A stretch of DNA of 64,000 nucleotides from Heterobilharzia americana (Eukaryota > Platyhelminthes > Trematoda > Strigeidida > Schistosomatidae). Position 1 is the stretch's first letter; every line of letters starts with the position of its first letter. Shown one piece after another: positions 24,495-35,460 of this stretch. The stretch lies in assembly GCA_944470555.2 (NCBI GenBank), contig OX104131.1, positions 15,244,515 through 15,308,514 on the forward strand, written 5' to 3'. The notes below the pieces were generated by a model. It was not told where the DNA came from, did no database searches, and was given only the letters and a program-made list of their open reading frames with translations. Position numbers and translations under genes: made by a program.

Positions 24495-24960
24495 TCTAAC
24501 AGGCAGACAAAATCAACGTAGAACGTTGCTCAAAAGTGCATCGGTTAAAGTTGCCACATTTCACAGTAGCATAAAAAGAGCAAGTAGGTAGAAAATGATT
24601 GACGTTAAAATAGAAAAAAGTGTATAGTAGGAGGAAGAATTAAAAGATGAATGTTGATCAAAACATTCAGGCTTTAAAAGATATCAATCAAACAGTGGAT
24701 ATATCCGCACTGTTGTGACTGATTTAAAACCATGTCATCAAGAGTTCACAACCACTAATTCTTGCGGTCTTAGTAACCTCCCTACTTGGCTCCGACGAGT
24801 AGTCAGGGACTGGCGCTACGTCTTAGTCTGACCCTCTTCAACCTTCTTACAACTTATTCCATTTTATCCCAACATTGTACGTCGAAACTGGTGGTGGTTG
24901 TCCACGTACAACATATGCCAAAGCCATCTCAGTCACTAAAGGTTAGTAACAACACTGACT
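24495..24960 (+). repeat. family-A repeat copy
   Basis: It begins with a gcagacaaaatcaacgtaga head, then agtgcatcggttaaagttgc and ccatgtcatcaagagt, as in the 3830-4420 and 50045-50450 copies. The tail is diverged. Confidence 0.6.
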
Positions 24961-25789
24961 GACTTTTCCGTCTTGCCTAGTAACCTGCGCTTAACCTTGG
25001 AATTGCTTATACGGTGATCCCATAGTACGCTAGTAATGCTACGAATACACCTATAACCTACAGCCTCTTCCTACCTCCTACTTATAGTAGCAATGTCTCA
25101 TAGCTGCATAACAGGAGAGTACGAATTGCATGACAGCCTACTCGTCTTTTGATTGGTTATCGGATATCTCTCCAGTTGGCACCAGAAATGTCATAAATTA
25201 GTGAATACCGAACCGGTCTTCTGCATCCACTGGACCTTAACTCACAAATACTGTTTATTTTCTACATGTCTATTCCATTTATTCAATTTAAAACAATTTT
25301 ATCCTTGAATATTAACTAGATATAGAGTTTAAGAAGCATGTTTCATCCTATCTGCATATCATCAGTTAAACATCCATACCTACCTGTTTGTTAGTGTTCC
25401 TGTAAAATTTGAAATTCAGCACTCACCACTTCGAACACTAAAAACTTATTCAATATGCTAATGATTTACTAGAACGTCCACAGCGAATAGGGGGGGTTAG
25501 TAATGTGAATAGTTTCCCATTTACTATTCACGGAACCTAATCGAACTGCTGTTGTTGAAATACTGATCCCTTTTTAAGACTGCTTTGAAAATGGGTATAA
25601 TTTTATTTTTGTGATGGTTAATAATGACTAGATATGTAAACTATAGTTTAATTAGTGGCCAACAATCATCAACTGCTTAACTGATAACATTGTGGTATTT
25701 GAAATGGTTACTGTTGTGTTTGACTGTCATTAAGAAAGTCGATGGTGAGTCGTAACTATGCCTGGATGAAAGAGTCGTAAACGGGACGA

Positions 25790-26340
25790 AATATATGTGC
25801 ATTGGTTGGTCACTGGAGAGCAACTAAATTCATGTTTGTCCTGATTCCTGGTCAAATTGTATGGATCATTTTACAAGGTGGCCACCAAGCTGGGAAGCAG
25901 ACCATTGTGGTGCACTTTGATGTATGTTGGTTGGTTTGAGGCCATTGTCAGGAAGACTTGGACCTAGATTTTGTGCTTTTTGTCCCTTGTCAGAAAGACA
26001 CGCATCACGGTCTTGAGCATTCTAGCTTGATAATCACATTGGAAAATGATCAATAGGATTCGGTCGCCACTCACGGTTAAACAACATGTAATTGGCTGCC
26101 CTCCATTGGTTAATCAGTATACGTAATCCAGTCCTACAGGTGGTTAATCACAGCCCGAGTTGCTCACTGGTGATGTCCCTAACTACAACATGGGCTGATG
26201 CAGGTTCAGATTCCAGAGGTGAGATCAGTTCCTTCGAGGTTGCAGATGCGCCTTACTGACGAGTGACACCAAGCACGAAGCTTAGGTTCAACCAAAACTC
26301 CCTGACAACCGCCTCCAACCGGTTTACACAAAACACACAG
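25790..26340. repeat. family-A repeats, inverted and rearranged pair
   Basis: The part at 25790-25985 reads antisense (tggtcactggagagcaacta, tggccaccaagctgggaag, gttggtttgaggccattg). The part at 26030-26340 reads sense, but its blocks are permuted: the segment equal to 4340-4420 comes first (aggattcggtcgccactcac), then the segment equal to 4130-4270 (ccttcgaggttgcagatgcg, cgcctccaacc). Confidence 0.55.
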
Positions 26341-27692
26341 TTTGTATTTCATTGCTGAAATAAAATTACGAATAATTTCCACGCATCCTAATTGCCTGTT
26401 TAATCATCATTAATCACCAGTCATTTTTGATTACTAATGCACTTAACAGGCAAGAATATTGGAGTTATGCAGCTATCTTAAGTTTATCGCTCCTGGATAT
26501 CATCTACACATAATTTCTTGCTTGTTGGTACTCATCATGAGGAAACTGGTTTTCCTTAGGTGACTTCGATATAATTCACTCAATAGTGAAATCAAAGGTT
26601 TTACCAGTAGGCAATTCATACACCATATGTACATCTGTTAACTGATAGATTTCGACCTGTGTTAAGTCCTAAGGAGTAGATAAGTGCATCAGTTGCCTTC
26701 TGATGATCAATTCATGTACATAATTTGTGTTCCCAAATGCTTAGTAGTAACTTCACGGGTTTCAGCATTCAAGGATGGGGATCCGAATCAATGAGCGAGC
26801 AACAGTTTCCTCACGGTTGTAGTGGATACACCTTATTATTGGGCGCTGACAGACCGATATACTCATAACACTCAAGTTTTGTGTACCACTGAGTCAAGTA
26901 AGGTGCCTTAGTGGTCATACTGCGATAGTGGTCGGTAGACATCAGCCAGTGTTGAGCACTAAAGATTAGACGACCAAACTGGTTACCCTCTGATGGTTAA
27001 TTCGTGTATACCACACCATCGTCAAGCTGCACCAGGTGCGGCGTCCATGAAATACATGATTGCCTACTATAGGATCAACCTACTGTATTGCAAACATTAT
27101 CATCCTAACTTCTTTCAAGGATATCAGACGGTTAAAGTTTTGAATCACGGGCATTTTCTCAAGACTTTTGGATTTTAATGGGACTGCTTGTCGAATAATT
27201 ATGAAGTTGATGATATACTTCTGGGGGAAAATGATCAAGTAGTGAACAAGGTTGTGTACCTAAAGCAACTGAGGTGTCTGAGAAATTCTGAAGTATTTAG
27301 GCACCAGTATCCTTCTGCTAAAACATTTCCTACTACAGACACACACAACTAACAGAATGGAGTGAACAAATGAGTCGAAATATTGAAGAAATGAAATTAC
27401 TATCTTCAAAATGCTCTATATATAGGTTTCCTGTTGAAGGTTAGAATATCTTCCCATTATCAGTAAAAGATCTCATGACGAAGATTCAAATGTGACACAT
27501 CACCTTCAGTTGATGACTAACTGAAAAAGTAGGATCATTGCTACGAAACCCTAAGACAATTCATGTTTTTCTTTATACTCATGTAATTCGAAGTATTTAC
27601 AATAATTGGTTAAATTAACGAAAACAATATGTAAATGTATATATCAAGTTTATTTAATCTTATTCAACATGCACATACATGTGCACGCACAG

Positions 27693-28112
27693 AAACAATT
27701 CACCGAAATCGTTAAAAAGTGATAATCTCACCTCTGATCGCAGTTCAGATGATCGCCTTCCTCATTACTCACATCCAATTGAGAACGCCTCATTGTTTAG
27801 AGGTAATGAAAAAGTGACTGAAGAGATACCAAAAAGTGCCAGTGCCACAACAGGACTGCATAATGATCAACGTGTTCAATCTGACCAGAGTGTATCGCAT
27901 CCTATCGTCTCGTCATCGGGAAATTATCAACAAGGCAACTCTACGTCAAAATCACTGATGCATGAAGACGAGCCAGCCTCAGAGGCGTTGAAGCCACCTT
28001 CTCATGCAGTTGTTTCCATTAATCGATGGACTGAAGAGTCGAATGTAACAATCAATGGACCAGTACATTTTACTGACCTTCCAAATGTACATATTGATCC
28101 CCAACGTGGTCG
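27693..28112 (+). CDS. AFDN: afadin exon 8 of window: linker
   Basis: Acceptor gcacag|AAACAA and donor CG|gtaagt give 420 nt, phase 2 to 2 (model residues 929-1068). Splicing completes an Arg codon, then NNSPKSLKSDNLTSDRSSDD. It is Ser/Pro/His-rich and disordered, with a more structured-looking end (SINRWTEESNVTINGPVHFT). The ATG at 27679 lies in the intron just before the acceptor and is not a start. No domain is recognised. Confidence 0.87.
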
Positions 28113-29284
28113 GTAAGTAGTGATATGTGTCCCTCACTTTCACCGCATGATACCCACCTCTGCACACATCCTCACAATCTTAATGCACATTGTGTACTAC
28201 TGTTCACAATTTTGATTTTCATTTTGAAAAAAAGCAGAAATGATTCGCTGAACATTTGTCTTGCATGCACAGTGCACCAACTCCTAGAGGTATTATTATC
28301 AGCTGAGTCACTGCTTCCTTCCTAATAATGTTTTTTATACATGGTTACTGGTAGAAATCTAAGGCTAGTCAGATAGCAATGCGCCATCAGTCTTTGTAGC
28401 ATATGGCTGTTGGCCCTGGAGATGTAGAGTACATAGATGATAGCCTACGTGTATCTGAAATCACTCCCCAATACACTAGTCACGTGACAAACGTGATTAA
28501 CAGGAACCAGTCGGCAATCTAAACTACACAAAATGGTTATGGACATTATACAGTGACCGGTTGATACAGCTGAAAAGCTCAGTTGTAACATCACTTACAA
28601 CAATGGTGACTGGTAGACGCTGGAATCATTAGAAGAGTTTAGGCCTAAAACTTGGAAGTACACACCCTGCTAGCGAATGCCAGTAAGCGTCGGCGGTTAT
28701 TTAATACTCATTTATAAAAAAACTTCTGTTATCAATTGTAAAATGCTTTGTGTACGACAGTAAATTTAAGCTGTAGCCTAATGGTCTAAATGAGTGAGTT
28801 TCAGTGCGAGGTCTATGCACTAGAACACAGCCGTAACTATCGAGCTTTAGATAGTCAGGTGGTATCATCACCCTTCATGTAGTGAACTTGGCCTCATTGC
28901 TCAATGTATGGGTATGCAAATAGTGACTGAAAGGGTTTGATCTGTCTTTTTTCTAGCAACCTTAGAAAATGCTGAAATAACCAATCAGGTCTCAGTATTA
29001 GCAATCGCTATGGTGGCCTTTAAAGTGACCCCAGAAAGATACACGGCTTGTATAGCATAACTGCGTAAACGTGAGAATCAATCTATATGTGGCAAACTGC
29101 GTACGTGACTTTCATTGAAATACGATAATCAATTACGGGATTGTCAAGTATATCTGAAAGTGTTGAAATAGTTTTTGTTGTTTGCCATTGTCTTCAAATT
29201 TACGTGTGGATGTATATTTCCGTGTGAATTCTACCTGATTCCCTTTTACTGAAGTTACTTCTTCTTTTTCAATTAATTCAACAG
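28113..29284 (+). other. afadin intron 8
   Basis: This is about 1.2 kb. I could identify no repeat or gene. Confidence 0.55.
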
Positions 29285-29606
29285 CATCTCAACCAAATCT
29301 TATCCTAACAATAACACAAACAAAACGCCAAACGATCTACATGAACACGTATCACATAAATTAACAAATAATTACTCAAATGACATTATTCTACCTTCAA
29401 AATCGCTTGTACATGGTCGTATTTCTCAGTTTACAAGTGAATATGAAGAATTCAACTTACCGAAAACCTCTACAACAACTCGACAAAAATCTGTTTATCT
29501 ATCATCTTCATCTTATCAAAATGGAACCTCAGGTACAAAAATGTATCCAGAGAATAAAGGCGTCAATGAAGCATTCCCTAGAACGAATCATGCTTCCAAT
29601 CCTCGA
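29285..29606 (+). CDS. AFDN: afadin exon 9 of window: linker
   Basis: Acceptor caacag|CATCTC and donor CGA|gtaagt give 322 nt, phase 2 to 0 (model residues 1069-1176). It reads RISTKSYPNNNTNKTPNDL onward through SQFTSEYEEFNLPKTSTTTR to a Ser/Tyr-rich stretch. It contains no early ATG in this frame; the 76-codon frame from 29380 is a shadow in another frame. It is hydrophilic and disordered, and it is placed by matching phases on both sides. Confidence 0.85.
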
Positions 29607-30133
29607 GTAAGTTGGTTCATTCTAAATGTTGTCAAAATATTATGAATACATTAGTGCAAACGAATCCTTGTACTAGGTTATGAACTGAGCTGTGATTGTG
29701 TGACACTTAATTCTGTGATTTTGTTGGCCATTTCATTCACAGCAGCTGTGTTCAGGCTTGTGTAAGCCAATCAACTGTAACCTTTTCACCTAAGCTTTTC
29801 AAAAACGAGTAGAGAGGGTAAATAAATAGTCTCATAATACTTGATTAAAGAACTTCTTGACGATTGAGTTCAATTATCCAGTATCAGATAAAGTATAGCT
29901 TAGGGTCATTTAACTTCATCATAACAAGGAATCATTCGATCAAAAAGCTTTAAATCAAGATATTATTCATAATCTGACCACAGCTTTCACTTGTTTTCAA
30001 ATTTACCGCAATCTAGAATAAAAATTATCTATGTTAACATTTAGTTCTTGCATTTTTGAAAACATATTCGTATAATATAAACATTTTTTTCGCTGTATTC
30101 CTTTTGCTAAATTCTCTTCCTTCTTTATTACAG
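29607..30133 (+). other. afadin intron 9
   Basis: This is the shortest intron in the model (527 bp), AT-rich, with nothing recognisable. Confidence 0.6.
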
Positions 30134-30388
30134 TTAAATCAAGAAATGCACAATCCACATGCCTATTCTAGACCTTTAAATACTCCATCATTTGTCCCCT
30201 CACCGCCTCCGGTACCAACTGCAGAATATCCGCAATATCATCCACCTGAACGGTTAGAACCAGTTCACTGGTCATCATACAAGCATTGTTCATCTTCTGA
30301 TGAACAGAATAAGAATGATCAAACTACATGTCCTTACAGTAGTGTATCAAATGTGTCACCTAAACCTCCGAGTTCAGTTACATTTCAG
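30134..30388 (+). CDS. AFDN: afadin exon 10 of window: proline-rich linker
   Basis: Acceptor attacag|TTAAAT and donor CAG|gttagt give 85 codons, phase 0 to 0 (model residues 1177-1261). SFVPSPPPVPTAEYPQYHPP is a Pro/Tyr-rich segment that could bind SH3, WW or EVH1 domains, like the proline-rich stretch after the PDZ in known afadins. The frame is open upstream of the acceptor (to 30056), but that part is hydrophobic intron translation. Confidence 0.87.
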
Positions 30389-30999
30389 GTTAGTTGAGTT
30401 TGCAGTTTTAATCAATACTGAACTATTTACTGTCTATTCGTGCATTCACTGTGTCAGCTGATATCAGTTAAACTGGCCGCATTGCCGCTAATTATAACCT
30501 TTGAATTCCATATCCATGATAGGTGAAACCCTGTAGTCGATAAAAATAGAATAATAGTGTGCAGGTTACTGAATCATGCTGTGTTATACCCTTTGTGTAG
30601 GTGTTATTAACAATACTAGTCGGTCACTGAGTCTTAGGTAGGTAAAGCATACGATTCGAGTCCTTGTTCCAGTGGTTTAGTCAACTAATTAGCCAAAACT
30701 TCGCATATGAGTAGAAACAGGATATACGCTCAGTTGTCTTCTACTGTCACATACGCTTCAAATTGTACTTGAATTCCATAAGGTGTGAGAATACCCGAAT
30801 CTAACTTTCTGCCTGGTAACTCTGTTTCTGGGAACCTGGATGACTATGAAATTTAACTCGTTACCTATTGGATTTTCTAAATGCCATCACCCTCTAGAGT
30901 AGAACCCATTAATTGAAATTCCCTCATTCACCATATGCACATGCGTACATTGAGCAATGAGTCAGAACTAATGCATGAGGATTAATTTGCTACTTGGCT

Positions 31000-31080
31000 A
31001 CTCAGACCTAGGCAAGTGGAGCAGATCTCGAACCCATGACCCATCGGTTGGAAGTCAAGCGTGTTGACCAACAAGCCACC
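31000..31080 (-). repeat. tRNA-derived SINE head, antisense
   Basis: The segment gcagatctcgaacccatgac..cggttggaagtcaagcgtgt..caagccacc, read on the minus strand, has a TTGGTCAACACGC-like A box and a GGTTCGAGATC-like B box. A similar antisense sequence lies at 44715-44770. Confidence 0.5.
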
Positions 31081-31484
31081 TGTTCAATATTCCTCATCCT
31101 CCAGTGACTATTTAACGAATGTAGCTCTGTAAAAGTTAATATAAACGGCTTCTGACGTTTGATAGCATTTATATCCGTTAAGTATTTCCTAACAACAACT
31201 CACCGTCCGTCTCAGATTTAGGTTTTAAAGCTTTAGACATAAATCTCAACCTATACAGGTCTACTAAGTGAAATCGTGACTGCGTGTCAACTGATGACTG
31301 TAGATGAGGGTTATATTGAAATGTAACCTAATCTTCCGCGGTTCTTCGACTGCAAAAAGCTGGTTGAAACTATCTTCAAATTAATCAGATCCTTGAAAGC
31401 ATTTGTAAACTAGATCACAGACTGATAGGCGTTAGAAATGTTGACACTTGGTAGACGGTAATGTGTTTACCCTGAAACTTAACA

Positions 31485-31860
31485 GTTCTTAGCTCGATCC
31501 CTCATTGAATCACTCATATGCGCTGATAAGAGGTCTAAAGCAAGGACAATACAGCTATTCGTTGCCCTCTGGTTTTCAAAGGTTACGTAGCTGCTGCTCA
31601 GTGTTGATGAATGCTTTAAAACTACTGAAATAGCTTTATTTCTTCTAGTTTCAACTTTTCGTTTTCGTATTCTTTTACATATTGTTCAGCTTACTTAGTT
31701 GTCAAATGCTAAGATATTGTTAAGATAGTACCCATCAAGAAGAACCATTGAAAACCTGGGAACACTGGACGGCTGTTTCCTCCTGATATGAGGCTACTAA
31801 GCAGTACGCACTCACAAAGCTGCTTGGGATGGAACTCCGGATATTAAGGTTTCACGACTA
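31485..31860. repeat. SINE-like repeat (family B), inverted pair
   Basis: A sense copy at about 31485-31620 (caatacagctattcgttgcc, tggttttcaaaggttac) faces an antisense copy at about 31735-31860 (agaaccattgaaaacctggg, aacactggacggctgtttcc). Confidence 0.5.
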
Positions 31861-32160
31861 ACTCATTAACCATGCAGCCACTGGCTTGAAGTTCAGTGGT
31901 CTAAACTTTATTAGATGCATCAGTTCGCATTATAGCGCGTCTGTTATCCAGTGTCTTCACTTCCGACTAGTTGATCTCATAGGTTATGGTTTCTCATTAG
32001 AACTTTGGAATATCTATTTCGAAGCATGTCAGTAATGAGCAGTATACGGTTATATATTTTAAGGTTATTGGGCTTTTTGCTTTGATGTTCACTAAGTTTT
32101 TTGCCAGTAATAAAATAAGATGTTTGATAATTGAAGAAATATTTTTACCGTTTTGTTTAG

Positions 32161-32544
32161 CCCTCTACAATCAACTCATCACTGAAGCTGTTGGAGCAGA
32201 CAACCAATAAACCAGATTCTGAAAACAGCTACCAGTCTTCACCGTCTCTATACTCCAGTAAACCAACTGTACATACCTCTTCATCGCCAACTAGTTCAGC
32301 TGCAAATCGAGTGATTGCACTTCAGTCGGAAATTGCAGATTTAGAAGCACGACAACGTGTAGATAATCGATTGGACTTAGGTCCAACACTTGATAGACTA
32401 CGTGTTGAGTTACAATTTCAAAAACGTCTTGCAGAACGTGAGTCAAACTACAGAACAATCTTGAATACTTCTTCTAGTTATAATACTCCAGGAATGGTAA
32501 ACGAGATGAAAACATACAGTTTACCGGACAAATCCAACACATTG
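32161..32544 (+). CDS. AFDN: afadin exon 11 of window: conserved LQFQKRL helical block
   Basis: Acceptor tttgtttag|CCCTCT and donor TTG|gtaagt give 128 codons, phase 0 to 0 (model residues 1262-1389). After a Ser/Pro-rich start, VIALQSEIADLEAR followed by LDRLRVELQFQKRLAERE is a predicted helix that parallels the afadin segment EIQELQSKPDRS, with LRKLMLEWQFQKRLQESK downstream. That pairing of ELExR-type and L(E)xQFQKRL motifs is a strong family marker outside the PDZ and DIL domains. In vertebrates it begins the coiled-coil part of the tail; here the coil soon gives way to disordered sequence. Confidence 0.93.
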
Positions 32545-32822
32545 GTAAGTGGAAAGTTTTTGAACTAAATCTCATCAACATTTGACCCAAAGAAAAATTA
32601 TGAGTCTAAGTATATATATAAGTTCACATATCAGGAACCTCGCCTGGTTAACTAGTTCATTAGTTACTAGCTGGTCCTAAGCCCGAATAAAGAGGGAAGG
32701 TTGGACATAGGGCTACTAACCCTACCCGTAAAATCAATCTAATTGCTGAAGGAACTTCAAACCACAAAGAAATTACAAAAAAAAATAACAAACTCATTCC
32801 TCGCTGGAATCGGAGAGACGAA

Positions 32823-33523
32823 ATGACGCCAGTTAGTGAAAGCCTTCGATATGTCTTCTCACCCTCGATGAAAGCGAAAGTAAGAATGGGGACATGGAGT
32901 GCCCACACAATATTTGAACATACCAAGGTTGTCCAGATTGTCAAAGAGATGAGGAGGTATGGCATGGAAGTGCTAGGAATATGCGAGGAATCACCAGATG
33001 GAATGGAAGTGGACTGTCTCAATTGTCAACTGGAGAGTCAATAATCTACTCCAAAAGCGTCACCCAGACAACGACCACGAACACACTGAGTTTTGGAGTG
33101 GCTATTATGATGTCCGCAACAGCATCGAAGGCTCCCATGCAGTAGGAATCAATCTCCTCCTGCAGGATCATGACAGCAAGGTTCAACTCAAAATAAAGCA
33201 AAGTCACAATCATAGAATGCTACGCTATGCACCAACAAATAATGCGGATCAAGAGAGGGAGGAGGAATTCTACAGATAACTGCAATCAGTACTGAACAAG
33301 ATCCCACCCTAGTTGGTGACATTAAAATTCTAGTGGTTTGGGTGACATGAATGCCAAACTGGGAGCGGACAACACAGGAAGAGAATCAATCATGGGTCTA
33401 GAGGCACTCAGTGAAATGAATGAGAATGGAGAACTGTTTGTAGATTTCTGCACATTCAACGATTTCGTGGTTGAAGGTAGCGTGTACAAGCACAAGAATA
33501 TTCACAAAGTGACATTGACTTAA
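32823..33523 (+). pseudogene. RTE AP-endonuclease domain remnant
   Basis: Three consecutive frames (32823-33044, 32998-33279, 33338-33523) each keep a different block of the apurinic-like endonuclease that nicks target DNA for RTE insertion: an N-terminal GTW..T(I)FE..K block, LRYAPTNNADQERE, and MGDMNAKLGADNTGRE with MNENGELFVDF. The shifts between frames show that the ORF is dead. Confidence 0.8.
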
Positions 33524-34199
33524 CCAGATGAATACACTACACTGAAAATCAGATCGATTTCATGTCAATCTGAATGAAGTTGAGATGCAGCCCATTGAAC
33601 ACAAGGTCAGATCGAGAAGGAGAGCAGACGTAGGTGGTTTACACCACTCACTATCTAGTCCAAGTAACCTAACTTCAAAATCAAGTTAAAAGCCTTCACA
33701 GAAGTTCAAGTTCACAGTTCAAGTTGAACACCCACAACAGAAAGCGAAGTGAAGGACGAAACTACAAAGGAAATCTTCACGTCAGTCAGTCAGTCATCAG
33801 GAAGAAATGGGAGAGAGTAAGTAACGTCCCTGAGGGAACCTACGTGGAAGAACACTGGAATTCTTTGAAAAAGATATAGAGAGAAACCCTCGTAACCGTA
33901 TCTGGAATGACGAAAAAGGAAGACTAGGAATGGATCTCGACGGACACATGGAAGCTCATAGAGAGGAGGATGGTGAAGCGGAAGATGAACCAGTGCAGGG
34001 ATGAACACGGAAAAGTGGAACTGAACACAAACTACAAAACATTACACTGGACAAAGAATTGAAGAAGAGTGTATGCAAAGACAAAAGACACGTCTACGAC
34101 ACCTTGGCAAGTAAAGTAGAACAGGCTGCAGGTAGAAGAGACAGAGACCTGACAACATTATATCAAATAACCAGGTTACTTATCTGGGAAAGAAGAGCT

Positions 34200-35460
34200 C
34201 AACTCAGACGAAACCAATGAAAGATGTTGAAGGAAATCTAGTTACCGAAGAGGAGAAACAAAAGAAACGATAGACTGGCCACTTCAAAAAACTATTGAAC
34301 CGATCACTAGCACCAACACCAACAGAAGAATTACCGGTGAACACAGGCCCTCCGACAAAAGCTGAAGTCCTGAACGCCATAAAGTTGCTGAAATCCGGGA
34401 AAGCAGCAAGACCAGGTGGAATTCCTCCAGAAGCACTGAAAAGAGATGCAGATACAGCAGCGGATATGCTCACACCACTATTGCAGAAAGTTTGGAAGCA
34501 AGGAAGGAAAGGTAAGGCTCCTGGTGATCGGAAGAAGGGCTACCTTGTCAAATTCCCAAAGAAGGGAGACCTAAGTGTTTGAAAAAACAGGTGCGGAATC
34601 ATACTGCTGTACACCTCAAGTAAAATAATAATCTGCATCATAGTAGACAGACTAAAGGTTGCGCTGAATTCAAAATTACGACCGACACAGGCTAACTGAC
34701 TGGCTTCAGGAAGTACAAATCATTTGCGGATCAAATTGCAACGCTGCGCATCATCAGAAAACAGTACACAGAATGGCAGTTAACTCAACTCTACCTCAAC
34801 TTTATCGACTTTGAAAAGGCCTTTGACAGCGTCGACCGAGAAGTAATTTGCCAGACACCTGCTTCAACACTGCGGTTTTAGTGTCAGAAATCTTTGTCAA
34901 CCTCTTTTAACAGCTATATGAAAATGCCAGATGCCAATTGATCTACAACAGAAGGCTCAGTGAAGCCTTTGAAGTGAAGATGGGAGTAAGACAAGGCTGC
35001 CGCCTACTATCACCGATTATCTTCTTGATTGTGGTCAACTGGACTGGATCATGCAAGAAACTGTGATGAGTGAGAAGATGAGCATATGCTGGCTGCACAG
35101 AAGAAGATTTGGACTTCGCCGCCGATGACTTGTGTCTAATGTCATACAAACTGAAAGATCTAGAGGTAAAAGCTAACAAGTTGACAGAAGAGGCGAGGTA
35201 GCGAAGAGGGGACTTCAAGTGAATGTAGAGAAGGCAGAGGTGATGAAGATAACCAACCAACAACAGCATCAACCACAAGCACCAATCACCACTTACGGGA
35301 GAAACCAGAAGGAAGTAGCCTCTTTCACCTACGTTCCTAGGCTGCATCGTTTCAACTACAGGTGGCACAGACGAGGATGTCAAAACCAGGATCAGAAAGT
35401 CAGCAATACAGGCTTTCATTAATTTGAAATCAGTGTGGAGATCTACTGAACGCAGCATAA
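34200..35460 (+). pseudogene. RTE reverse transcriptase domain remnant
   Basis: The RT blocks appear in order but in different frames: fingers (PPTKAEVLNAIKLLKSGKAA), KKGDLSV, LNFIDFEKAFDSVDREVI (motif A, catalytic Asp in FID), FEVKMGVRQGCRLLSP (motif B), LDFAADDLCLMS (motif C), and a thumb with GTDEDVK-like sequence near 35370. In motif C one residue sits between FA and DD, as in the copy near 59315. Confidence 0.8.

Larger units (their letters stand above)
24323..27692 (+). other. afadin intron 7
   Basis: This intron is about 3.4 kb and holds three family-A pieces (24495-24960, 25790-25985, 26030-26340). Between 26350 and 27690 I recognise nothing; the frame at 26993-27178 is not convincing. 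Confidence 0.6.
30389..32160 (+). other. afadin intron 10
   Basis: This intron is about 1.8 kb. It holds an antisense tRNA-like SINE end at about 31000-31080 and a family-B pair at 31485-31860. It ends in a clear T-rich tract and tag acceptor. Confidence 0.6.

Noticed and set aside
34943..35458. 171-codon minus-strand open frame
   Set aside because: It is a shadow opposite the RTE reverse transcriptase, whose conserved motifs read on the plus strand.
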